Shown in pieces: positions 35,668 to 43,741 of a stretch of 64,000 nucleotides of DNA. The stretch comes from JANQTF01 sp041741415 (lineage in GTDB: Bacteria > Bacteroidota > Bacteroidia > J057), in the NCBI GenBank assembly GCA_041741415.1, contig JBGSKC010000077.1, positions 38,676-102,675 of the forward strand. Direction: 5' to 3'. The position numbers and the translations under genes were made by a program. The first letter of the stretch is position 1. Every line of letters begins with the position of its first letter. Below the pieces are notes generated by a model, which was not told the origin of the DNA, did no database searches, and was given only the letters and a program-made list of their open reading frames with translations.

Positions 35668-38600
35668 ATGGCTTTCCTTTCAAAGTTTTCCCGATGTTTT
35701 GTTCTCATTGCTCTCCTCCTGCCGGCGTATCTGATGGCCCAGGCTCCACTTTGGGTTGAGTTAATGCAAGATCCTGGTGCCCAATTTGCGAGGACAGATT
35801 CGGCCTTTGAGGCATACTGGTCAGGGCGGCCAATTACAAAAGGCTCGGGCTGGAAGCCCTACCAGCGCTGGCGGGCCTACATGGAAGAGCGGGTGGGCCC
35901 CGACGGCAGCCAACGAAGGCCTACCCTCACCCTGGCGGAATTCGAAGAATACCGGCGCACCCACCCCAACACCTCCCGGCGCGACCAAACCGGCAGCGGC
36001 AACTGGACAGAGCTTGGCCCTGTTTCCGCTTTAACAGCCAATGGTACCAGCCAACCCAATGGCATGGGCCGTGTCAGCTGCGTGGCCTTTCATCCCAGCG
36101 ATGCCAACATCCTCTATATTGGGTCGCCATCAGGCGGATTCTGGAAAAGTACCGATGGTGGAAGTACCTGGACCACCACTAATTCAGGCTTGTCGCGGCT
36201 GGGCGTATCATCGGTCGTGGTTCACCCTGCAGGTCCAGACACCATTTTCATCGGAACAGGCGACCGCGATGCTGGCGATGCTCCCGGCTATGGCGTTTAT
36301 CGAAGCATCGACGGTGGCAATACCTGGGCAGCCCACAACACCGGAATGGGCAATCGCACCATTAGCGAAATCATCATGGATCCTGTCAATCCGGAAATCC
36401 TGATTGCAGCAGCCAGTACGGGCATTTATCGCAGCACCGACGGCGGCGACACCTGGACCCAGCCATTTGCCAGTCATAATATCAAAGACATTGCCCTTCA
36501 CCCCGACAACCACAATGTGCTGTATGCTGCGGGGTCAAATTTGTATCGTTCTCTGGACAATGGGCAAAGCTGGACACAAATCACGGCTGGGGTGCCTGCT
36601 GCGAGCAGAATTGCCCTGGCGGTAAGTGCTGCCGACCCGGACCGGGTTTACCTGTTTGCCGGGGGAGGCTCGGCGATGGTCGGCGTTTATCAATCCACCG
36701 ACAGTGCCACCACCTTTACCACCCAGGCCACCACCCCCAACCTTTGCGGCTATGACCTTGGCGGCGGCGCTGGCAGCCAGGCCTGGTATGACCTCGTGGC
36801 GGTGGCCGATCCTGCTGATGCCAACCATCTCATTACAGGAGCGATCAACGTTTGGGAGTCTTTTGACGCTGGTTTGAACTGGACCATGGTGACACACTGG
36901 TATGGCGCTGGCGGCTTTCCATCTGTTCATGCTGATGACCACGCGCTGGAGTACTCCCCACACTCGGGCAACCTGTATCTTGGCCACGATGGCGGCCTCC
37001 ACATGACAGCGGACGGCGGCACAACCTGGACAGACTTGTCAGCGGGGCTGGGGATCGCGCAGGTGTATAAAATCGGGCAATCACAGCTCACAAGCGGCCT
37101 CACCATCAACGGATATCAGGACAATGGCACCGCTTTTTACCGCGACGGAGCCTGGTACACCGAAATTGGTGGCGACGGCATGGAGTGCATCATTGACTAC
37201 ACCGACGACGATGTAATGTATGGAGCGCTGTATTATGGTGATATTCGTCGCTCGACAGATGGCGGGGCTAATTTTACCACTATTGCCGCTGATGGAGTGA
37301 ATGGGATTACAGAATCTGGAGCCTGGGTGACTCCCTACAAGCTTCACCCCGGCAACCCCGACACCATGTATGTCGGGTATGAGCAAATCTGGCGATCCTA
37401 TGACTGTAAAAGTGCTGGCAATCCAACCTGGACCTCGATTTCGGCTTTTGCGGCGGGTGCCACTGTTCGCGACCTGGCCATCAGCGAGTCGGACCCCGAT
37501 GTGATCTATGTGTCAAGATCGGGCACGGCCAATTTTTACAAAACCACGAACGCCACTGCGGCAACCCCTGCCTGGACCGACCTTGATGCCGGGCTGCCCC
37601 TGGGCGGGAGCTTTTACCCCCTGGACATTGAAATTCACCCAACCGACCCCAACACCGTGTGGATTGCCTTTAACGGCAATATTTATGAGTCTACTGATGG
37701 GGGAAGCACCTGGACGGACATTTCGGGCACCTTGCCGGCGATTAACCTGAACACCATTGTATTTGACGACCACAGCCCGGTGGAAGCGATGTATGTGGGG
37801 ATGGATGTGGGCGTTTACTACCGGGACAACACCCTGGCCGACTGGGAACTTTACAGCACGGGACTGCCGAATGTTGAAATCACAGAACTGGAGATTTACT
37901 ATGACAGTGCCTGCCGGAACGAAGACAAGCTTAAGGCTTCGACCTACGGGCGCGGGTTGTGGGAGGCGGATCTGAAAGATCCGGGAAGTGTGGCCCCTGT
38001 GGCGTGTTTCACGGCGTCCACCCTGGAAGCCTGTTTGGGGGCAACAGTGGTGTTTTCCGATAATTCCGCCTACAACCCTACAGATTTTGCATGGAGCATT
38101 TCCCCTGGCACCTACAATTTTGTGAATAGCACGAGCGCTACCTCAGCCAACCCGGAGGTTGTGTTTAATGCCTTGGGGGCCTATACAATTGAGCTTACTG
38201 CCACCAATGGAAACGGCTCGGATGTTAAAACCCGAACGAACTATGTGAATGTCGTGGCCTATGTGGGGCTGCCGTTGAATGAGGATTTTGAAACCGGGAC
38301 GGTATGCGCTACAGCAGTCTGCGCAAATACCTCCTGCACCCTTCCCAACGGCTGGACCAATGGCGAAAATGGCGTGGACGATGATACCAACTGGTTCATC
38401 GACGAGAACGGGACCACCTCCGGAGGCACCGGTCCTGCTACCGATTACAACCCCGGAACCATATCTGGCAACTACGTTTTCATTGAGTCATCGGGATGTT
38501 TCAACCAGGAGGCGCATTTGATTAGTCCCTGCATCAACATTGGCAGCGGCACCCATGCCCTCACTTTTGCCTACCACATGTATGGGGCCACCATGGGCGA

Positions 38601-39366
38601 GTTGCACCTCGACATTCAGGTGGACGGAGTTTGGACCAATGACCTCATTTCTCCAATTGTGGGGGACCAGGGAAATGTGTGGTACACGGCTTATGCAGAC
38701 CTGGGGCCATACACTGGCGAGGTCGTGAAACTGCGGTTCCGCGGCATTACGGGCAGCTCTTTCACCTCTGATATGGCCATCGACGACATCATGACCACCA
38801 CCGTGCTGCCTGTTGACTTGCTCGATTTTACTGCCAATCTGAACGCTCAGGGGAAAGTGCAGCTGTCGTGGCTGATCCAGGGAGAGCAGGGCAATGAGAC
38901 CTATACTGTGGAACGCTCTGCCGACGGCGATGATTTTTCTGCCCTTGCCCAGGTTCCGAGTCTGGGCACCCACAGCGAGCAGGCCTATCAATTCCTTGAT
39001 CTGGCCCCGTTGCTGAATCTCAGCTTTTACCGCCTGAAAATTACAGACCCCAGCGGGATGGTGTTTCATGGCCCAACGGTGGAAGTATTAAGGCCTTTGG
39101 AGGCTCCATTTTCGTTGTCAAGCGCCTATCCCAACCCTTTTCAAACCAGCGCTTTGCTCGACTTAGACATTGAAGAAACCCAGGCTATCTCCGCTATTCT
39201 CTACAACCACCTTGGCCAGCAAGTGAGGATGGTGGCTGAGGGCCATTTCGCGGCGGGGAGCCATCAACTGGAAGTGAAAGCGGAAGGGTTAGCAGCGGGT
39301 CAATACTGGCTTCGCGTTCGGTCTTCGCGAGGTGAGGAAGTGAGATCGCTGAGCATCCTACCTTAA
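35668..39366 (+). CDS. giant exported sortilin-like propeller protein with T9SS sorting domain
   Basis: A 1232-residue T9SS cargo protein. A signal peptide (to LMAQ) is followed by two sortilin/BNR-type beta-propellers with many copies of YRSTDGG-TW (for example SGGFWKSTDGGSTW, TGIYRSTDGGDTW, NIYESTDGGSTW), about residues 100-765. A PKD-like domain (CFTASTLEACLGATVVFSDNS) is at about 775-860, a MAM-like jelly roll (DFETG... YHMYGATMGELHLDIQVDG) at about 870-1050, then a fibronectin-like segment and a C-terminal sorting domain from SSAYPNPFQTSALLDL. It is likely a surface adhesin or binder; no catalytic centre is evident. Confidence 0.88.
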   Translation: MAFLSKFSRCFVLIALLLPAYLMAQAPLWVELMQDPGAQFARTDSAFEAYWSGRPITKGSGWKPYQRWRAYMEERVGPDGSQRRPTLTLAEFEEYRRTHPNTSRRDQTGSGNWTELGPVSALTANGTSQPNGMGRVSCVAFHPSDANILYIGSPSGGFWKSTDGGSTWTTTNSGLSRLGVSSVVVHPAGPDTIFIGTGDRDAGDAPGYGVYRSIDGGNTWAAHNTGMGNRTISEIIMDPVNPEILIAAASTGIYRSTDGGDTWTQPFASHNIKDIALHPDNHNVLYAAGSNLYRSLDNGQSWTQITAGVPAASRIALAVSAADPDRVYLFAGGGSAMVGVYQSTDSATTFTTQATTPNLCGYDLGGGAGSQAWYDLVAVADPADANHLITGAINVWESFDAGLNWTMVTHWYGAGGFPSVHADDHALEYSPHSGNLYLGHDGGLHMTADGGTTWTDLSAGLGIAQVYKIGQSQLTSGLTINGYQDNGTAFYRDGAWYTEIGGDGMECIIDYTDDDVMYGALYYGDIRRSTDGGANFTTIAADGVNGITESGAWVTPYKLHPGNPDTMYVGYEQIWRSYDCKSAGNPTWTSISAFAAGATVRDLAISESDPDVIYVSRSGTANFYKTTNATAATPAWTDLDAGLPLGGSFYPLDIEIHPTDPNTVWIAFNGNIYESTDGGSTWTDISGTLPAINLNTIVFDDHSPVEAMYVGMDVGVYYRDNTLADWELYSTGLPNVEITELEIYYDSACRNEDKLKASTYGRGLWEADLKDPGSVAPVACFTASTLEACLGATVVFSDNSAYNPTDFAWSISPGTYNFVNSTSATSANPEVVFNALGAYTIELTATNGNGSDVKTRTNYVNVVAYVGLPLNEDFETGTVCATAVCANTSCTLPNGWTNGENGVDDDTNWFIDENGTTSGGTGPATDYNPGTISGNYVFIESSGCFNQEAHLISPCINIGSGTHALTFAYHMYGATMGELHLDIQVDGVWTNDLISPIVGDQGNVWYTAYADLGPYTGEVVKLRFRGITGSSFTSDMAIDDIMTTTVLPVDLLDFTANLNAQGKVQLSWLIQGEQGNETYTVERSADGDDFSALAQVPSLGTHSEQAYQFLDLAPLLNLSFYRLKITDPSGMVFHGPTVEVLRPLEAPFSLSSAYPNPFQTSALLDLDIEETQAISAILYNHLGQQVRMVAEGHFAAGSHQLEVKAEGLAAGQYWLRVRSSRGEEVRSLSILP

Positions 39367-39370
39367 CTGA

Positions 39371-40216
39371 ATGCCATTTTTTGAACCAACGGACCTAACA
39401 CCCCTTCCTCCGCTGACCTGGCCGGGGCGATCGTTGCCGATCTGGTCGCGGGGGGAGGGTGAGCGGTTGTTGCTGGTGCTGCCGGGATATCGGCAAACGC
39501 TGAGCACCTGGACCCGATGGTTGCCAGAAGCTCCGCCAGGCTGGCGGTTGTTGCTGCTGGGGCTGCCCGGCACAGTAGAACCAGTGGATGCCGCTGCGTT
39601 GGCGTGGCAACCATCAGACTGGCAAGGCCTTCGGGACGCGCTGGAGGCAAGATTTGCTCCTCAGAACCTTATTTGTCTGGGCTATAGTTTGGGGGGGAGG
39701 CTCCTTCTCAACTGGCTGAGCCAGGCCCGGAACGGGCTTCACACAATTTTGCTGGTTTCCCCGGATGGGTTGGTGCCAAGCCTTGGCGAGCGTTGGTTTC
39801 TTTATCGGAGGGGAGGTTACACGGCACTTCGCTGGCTCATTGCCCGCCCTGAAGCAGCGAAGACCTGGGCAGACCGCTTGTTTCGCTGGGGAGTCATGAA
39901 CAAATCCGGGCATTATTTTGCCATGCGGCAGCTACGCGACCCTGAGGGGTTGCGGCTGGGTCTGGTTACGGTGCGATACTATTTAAAGGCAAAGCCCCAG
40001 GCCCTGGTTTTGAGCAAGCTGGGCAATTCGAACACCGTGGATGTGAGATTGATTTGGGGGAAGGAGGACAGGGTGCGGCCTTTGGAGCAGAGTGAGCGGT
40101 TGCAGGAATGGTTTCCCCGGATCGAATTCCGGCAGGTGAGTGGCGGACATACCTGGCCGGAGAGCCATCCGGAGTTGTTTCGGAACTGGGTGCTGGAAAG
40201 CCTGAATAAGGGCTGA
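39371..40216 (+). CDS. alpha/beta hydrolase
   Basis: A 281-residue alpha/beta-hydrolase. The nucleophile elbow is GYSLGG with Ser106; the likely acid is Asp in WGKEDRVRPLEQSE and the likely base is His in SGGHTWPESHP. The oxyanion region is VLPGYRQTLSTW. It starts four bases after the stop of the giant cargo gene and is probably co-transcribed. The substrate cannot be inferred. Confidence 0.82.
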   Translation: MPFFEPTDLTPLPPLTWPGRSLPIWSRGEGERLLLVLPGYRQTLSTWTRWLPEAPPGWRLLLLGLPGTVEPVDAAALAWQPSDWQGLRDALEARFAPQNLICLGYSLGGRLLLNWLSQARNGLHTILLVSPDGLVPSLGERWFLYRRGGYTALRWLIARPEAAKTWADRLFRWGVMNKSGHYFAMRQLRDPEGLRLGLVTVRYYLKAKPQALVLSKLGNSNTVDVRLIWGKEDRVRPLEQSERLQEWFPRIEFRQVSGGHTWPESHPELFRNWVLESLNKG

Positions 40217-40432
40217 GGAGACAGGACGTCGGGCCTGGATCAGCTCAGCCAGACATTTCCCTACTGGTGTGGAGAAAAAAAAGATGGCTGTTCCCGCCCG
40301 TCAGACTGGCGAACGGAATTGCAAAGCGACAACAGAGACACATCAGGAACCTTGGAAAAAATGCCCTAGGGGTGATGGGAACAGCCATACAAGAACAAAG
40401 AACGTTAGCAACGTGGAGGGTGGAACCCAGAA

Positions 40433-40747
40433 TCAACTCACATTAGGCAAGCGAGACTCCTGGACATCTCCCAGGTAAAAGAGATGCACCGGGTGAGGCG
40501 CTTTGATGCCGGTGTGGCGCTTGGCTTCGGCGAGGCCGAAAGAGGTCAACTTCATCAGATTGGTGTCGCCAGCTACTCGCTCGAGGAGACCTTCTCCGAG
40601 AAGGAATTGACAAGCCCGTCGGAATTCCCAGTCTTGAAGCCCCATTCCTTTTGCTGCCAGGTGGACGTTGGCATAGTCCTGTCGTTGCTGCCGTGCCAGG
40701 TGAAAAGTGGCACAGAGCAAGTTGAGGGCAAGGAGATTGGGCTTCAT
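40433..40747 (-). CDS. hypothetical protein, possible winged helix
   Basis: A 104-residue soluble protein starting at the ATG at 40,747. The order helix, helix, RRACQFLLGEGLLERVAGDTNLMKLTSFGLAEAKR is what a winged helix-turn-helix with a beta wing looks like, so DNA binding is possible. No close family recognised. It is divergent from the tyrosine recombinase across an AT-rich gap. Confidence 0.55.
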   Translation of the reverse strand: MKPNLLALNLLCATFHLARQQRQDYANVHLAAKGMGLQDWEFRRACQFLLGEGLLERVAGDTNLMKLTSFGLAEAKRHTGIKAPHPVHLFYLGDVQESRLPNVS

Positions 40748-41023
40748 GAGAGAACTCATAGGAATTGGCTGAGAGCGTTTGGTTGACGAATCAAATTTGT
40801 GGATGATTTTATGAATTTCAAAGAATCTTTTGCTTAATTATTGAGAATAATTTCAAATTGAATGATCATTTTAACATTTTAGATAAAAATAAATTCAATT
40901 ATCAGCCAATGCTCCTGTTTTATTGATTCATTTTTCTTGATAGGCTATTTTTTAAAGACCATATGCGGGATGATGGGATTTTATAGGAGGAAGATTGGGG
41001 AGAAACAAGAAGGCAAAAATTAT

Positions 41024-41113
41024 GTGGGTGCGTTGGCAGGATGGTTAACGTCAGTGGGTGCGTTGGCAGGATGGTTAACGCCAGTGGGTGCGTTGGCAGG
41101 CCAGTTAACGCAC
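41024..41113. repeat. three 30-bp tandem repeats
   Basis: Units start at 41,024, 41,054 and 41,084. All begin GTGGGTGCGTTGGCAGG and carry GTTAAC near the 3' end. The first two differ by one base; the third diverges after base 17 and turns into an inverted copy of the start. Confidence 0.9.
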
Positions 41114-41117
41114 CCAC
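41084..41117. repeat. inverted repeat with 11-bp arms next to recombinase gene
   Basis: GTGGGTGCGTT (41,084-41,094) and AACGCACCCAC (41,107-41,117) are perfect inverted arms with 12 bases between them. Arm length is like that of tyrosine-recombinase core sites, although the spacer is longer than the usual 6-8. Confidence 0.7.
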
Positions 41118-41286
41118 CCCTCAAAAAAACAAATTCTCCCGTTACCAAAATCCCCTCATACTCCTCAGAAACCCCAATTTTTGCCCTCTTTCCATCTCCC
41201 AAAAGGGCAATTCCCTCCATTTTTTTCCAATGCGGTTTTCGCCTCGCTTCGCTATTTGTTCCTTCAAATCTAACTCCCCACAACCC

Positions 41287-42429
41287 ATGCCTATCTTTAC
41301 CTTGTTCACGCTCATTGACGGCCGCCCCTTTTTGCAGGTATCCACTCAGGAAAACAGTACGGACTCCCTGCATCAGCTCCAATCTCTTCCCGGCGCTTAT
41401 TTTCAGCAGGAAGCAGGTTGGCTTCTCCCCTATCAACCCCAACTGTACGAAACCTTGGCGAGCATCTTCCCTGGCGACGAAATCGTCCTGCTGCCGCAGA
41501 AGATGGCAGAATCGCCGCTGGATGAACATCGGGAAGTAACCAATGCTCCCGGTGAGAATTCCATCGACGAAACTGCTATGCTCCAACTCACAGAGCAACT
41601 CATGATCAGAGAATACAGCCACAGAACCATCAAGTCCTATCGGTCACATTTCCGCGCTTTCCTCTCTCATATGGTTGGACGATCAATCGAATCTCTTGCC
41701 AAAGAGGATTTCCGGCAATACCTTTCGCACCAGGCCCGAAACATGAACTGGTCTGAATCAACCATTAATCAGGCCATCAATACCCTCAAATGCTACTACG
41801 AATTTGTGCTTGGCCAGGAAAGAAACTTCAGCAGCCTGAGGCCTCAGGTACCTCAATATTTACCCGAAATTCTCAGCGAGGAGGAGGTAGAACGCTTTCT
41901 GCATAGCATTGACAACATCAAACACAAGGCGGTTCTGTCTTTAATATACGCTGCAGGCCTTCGGCTCAGTGAGTCGGTCAATATCCGCCTGGCAGACTTG
42001 TACCCCGAACAAGGCCTGATTCGCATCAAGGCAAGCAAGGGCAGGCAGGAACGCTACGTGAGTGCCCCTCTTGCCACGTTCGCCTTGCTGCAACAATACC
42101 TGAACCAGTTCAAACCAAAACATTGGCTCTTTGAAGGCCTCTACGATGAGCGCTACAGCCCCCGGACGGTTCAAAGTGTTTTCAGACAAGCAATCCTGCT
42201 CTCGCAGTCCAACCCTTATTCTACCGTCCAAACCCTCCGGCACAGTTATGCATTTCACTTATTAAAGCAGGGGTTAGGCTTGGCTCAGGTCCAGATTCTC
42301 CTCGGCCATGCCACCATCAAATCCACAGAACGATACCGATATTTATACAAAGAATCGGACCCGGTCGTCAAAATGCCCTTCAATAGCTTTTTGGCAGATA
42401 GTGAGCCCGGCATTCGGTATGTCGCCTGA
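41287..42429 (+). CDS. tyrosine recombinase, XerC/integron-integrase type
   Basis: A 380-residue site-specific recombinase. Residues 1-75 are an extra N-terminal module with no family I recognise (FTLIDGRPFLQVST, GAYFQQEAGWLLPYQP). Residues 97-180 are a SAM-like core-binding domain. The catalytic domain has Arg226 in YAAGLRLSE, Lys251 in KASKGRQER, Arg318 in QTLRHSY, His341 in LGHATIKS and nucleophile Tyr350. At the usual first histidine of HxLRH there is Gln315. I use the ATG at 41,287 because the upstream frame only reads through repeats. It stands alone, without phage or transposon genes. Confidence 0.85.
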   Translation: MPIFTLFTLIDGRPFLQVSTQENSTDSLHQLQSLPGAYFQQEAGWLLPYQPQLYETLASIFPGDEIVLLPQKMAESPLDEHREVTNAPGENSIDETAMLQLTEQLMIREYSHRTIKSYRSHFRAFLSHMVGRSIESLAKEDFRQYLSHQARNMNWSESTINQAINTLKCYYEFVLGQERNFSSLRPQVPQYLPEILSEEEVERFLHSIDNIKHKAVLSLIYAAGLRLSESVNIRLADLYPEQGLIRIKASKGRQERYVSAPLATFALLQQYLNQFKPKHWLFEGLYDERYSPRTVQSVFRQAILLSQSNPYSTVQTLRHSYAFHLLKQGLGLAQVQILLGHATIKSTERYRYLYKESDPVVKMPFNSFLADSEPGIRYVA

Positions 42430-42497
42430 TATGATTTTTTTCCCTTCGGTCAATCATCCCTGCACAACGACCAGAACCGCCTAAAGATCTCCCTGCC

Positions 42498-42530
42498 TTG
42501 GGCAAATGTCCCTTTCTTCCCCTATCTTGC
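42498..42530 (+). promoter_or_regulatory. Bacteroidota-type promoter of methyltransferase gene
   Basis: TTG (42,498-42,500), 22 bases, then TATCTTGC (42,523-42,530). Transcription would begin near 42,537, which favours the ATG at 42,557 as start of translation. Confidence 0.45.
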
Positions 42531-42556
42531 CCTCGTTTGATCATGTTATTCCGACT

Positions 42557-43306
42557 ATGCCGCCCCGAAAATTCGCCTACAAAGAACTCGATCAGGAAGG
42601 CCTCGAAACGCTGGAGACAATCGCCGCCGCCGACCTGTTCAACCGCTGGATGTATGACACAGTGGTACAGCACCTGCTTCCCGGCAACGTTATTGAGGTC
42701 GGCAGTGGAATTGGCAATATTTCCGGCCTCTTCTTGCAGGAAGGTTGGAACATTACCCTCAGCGACATCAGGGAAAATTACTGCGGATACCTCGAAGAGG
42801 CTTTTGAAGGCGCACCCGGCCTGCGGGATATCGTCCAGCTCGACCTCGTTCATCCACAATTTGAAAGTACCTACGCCGGTCATCTCGGCCAATACAATAA
42901 CCTCTACGCCCTCAATGTGATCGAACACATCGAAAACGATGTGCTGGCCCTCCAAAACTGCATGAAACTCCTGAAGCCAGGTGGCAGGATCGTGATCCTC
43001 GTGCCCGCCTACCAGTGGCTGTACAATAAATTTGATGAAAATCTCTACCACTTTCGCCGATACACCCGCGGCAGCCTCAGCAAGGCTTTTCACCTGGCAG
43101 GGATCCCCGTCACGAAGCGCTTCCACTTCAACACCATCGGCATCGCAGGCTGGTTTGTGTCGGGAACGCTGCTGAAAAAAGAGGTGATTCCCTCCGGCCA
43201 AATGAAGCTCTATAACCGACTCGTGCCGGTCTTCCGCCTGATCGACAAGCTTCTATTCCGCCAAATCGGCCTCAGCGTGGTGCTGGTAGGGGAAAAAACT
43301 GCCTGA
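42557..43306 (+). CDS. class I SAM-dependent methyltransferase
   Basis: A 249-residue methyltransferase (266 if the ATG at 42,506 is used). Motif I is VIEVGSGIGNISGLF, motif II LSDIREN, a middle VIEHIEND and motif IV LKPGGRIVILVPA. The C-terminal part (WLYNKFDENLYHFRRYTRGSL) resembles enzymes acting on lipid or glycan substrates in cell-envelope clusters; that is inference. The start is chosen because a promoter-like pair ends just before it. No partner genes adjoin it. Confidence 0.85.
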   Translation: MPPRKFAYKELDQEGLETLETIAAADLFNRWMYDTVVQHLLPGNVIEVGSGIGNISGLFLQEGWNITLSDIRENYCGYLEEAFEGAPGLRDIVQLDLVHPQFESTYAGHLGQYNNLYALNVIEHIENDVLALQNCMKLLKPGGRIVILVPAYQWLYNKFDENLYHFRRYTRGSLSKAFHLAGIPVTKRFHFNTIGIAGWFVSGTLLKKEVIPSGQMKLYNRLVPVFRLIDKLLFRQIGLSVVLVGEKTA

Positions 43307-43313
43307 CAGCTCC

Positions 43314-43661
43314 TCAACGCTCAAACTCTGCAAAGATCCTCTCTTTGTCCTTCCACATCGCGGTAAATACGATTTTGCCATCCTGCTCATAGGCTTTTGG
43401 CCCAAATCGTTCGTCGATGGTGGCAAAATCGGTGGTCACCTTCTGGCCTGCCAGGCCTTCAAGGTGATAAACTCCCATAAGAAATTCGTCGAGAAACACG
43501 TCGTTATTGATCAGAAAGGCAAGGGCCTCCGGACTCAGCTGCATGCCAATGTCGTTGATCATGTTCCGTGCATCTTCCAGCTTGTATTGGCGATTGGCCC
43601 CGCGGGGAATCCGGGGAATCAGGCTCTTGGCGATTCGTTCGAGGCGTTGTAAATCTGACAT
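43314..43661 (-). CDS. hypothetical protein, 115 aa
   Basis: A small soluble protein starting MSDLQRLERIAKSLIPRIPRG. The centre is helical with LSPEALAFLINNDVFLDEFLMGVYHLEGL; the end KIVFTAMWKDKERIFAEFER is amphipathic. No family recognised. It lies 80 bases downstream of the TonB receptor on the same strand and converges with the methyltransferase gene. Confidence 0.65.
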   Translation of the reverse strand: MSDLQRLERIAKSLIPRIPRGANRQYKLEDARNMINDIGMQLSPEALAFLINNDVFLDEFLMGVYHLEGLAGQKVTTDFATIDERFGPKAYEQDGKIVFTAMWKDKERIFAEFER

Positions 43662-43741
43662 AGCAATAAAATAATCGGTTTGTGGCAAATAACGAAATGG
43701 AATCCGGTCAGGTTGAAAACGAGGAGGCCGAATTGGCAAGA

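Larger units (their letters stand above)
40748..41286. other. AT-rich intergenic region before the recombinase
   Basis: About 540 bases without a credible gene. Bases 40,790-40,985 are far richer in A and T than the rest of the window. A 30-bp tandem repeat and an inverted repeat follow at 41,024-41,117. The open frame of the recombinase extends back through the repeats, but its translation there is repeat-derived and not protein-like. Confidence 0.6.

Noticed and set aside
41024..41113. Repeat array considered as a CRISPR
   Set aside because: The units are directly adjacent with no spacers, and there are no cas genes nearby.
41084..41117. Integron attC or attI site
   Set aside because: The GTTRRRY/RYYYAAC core sites are not present in the right form and no gene cassettes follow.
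41041..41286. Longer N terminus for the tyrosine recombinase (82 extra codons)
   Set aside because: The extra residues are translated from the tandem repeats and AT-rich gap and do not look like a protein domain; the ATG at 41,287 is better.
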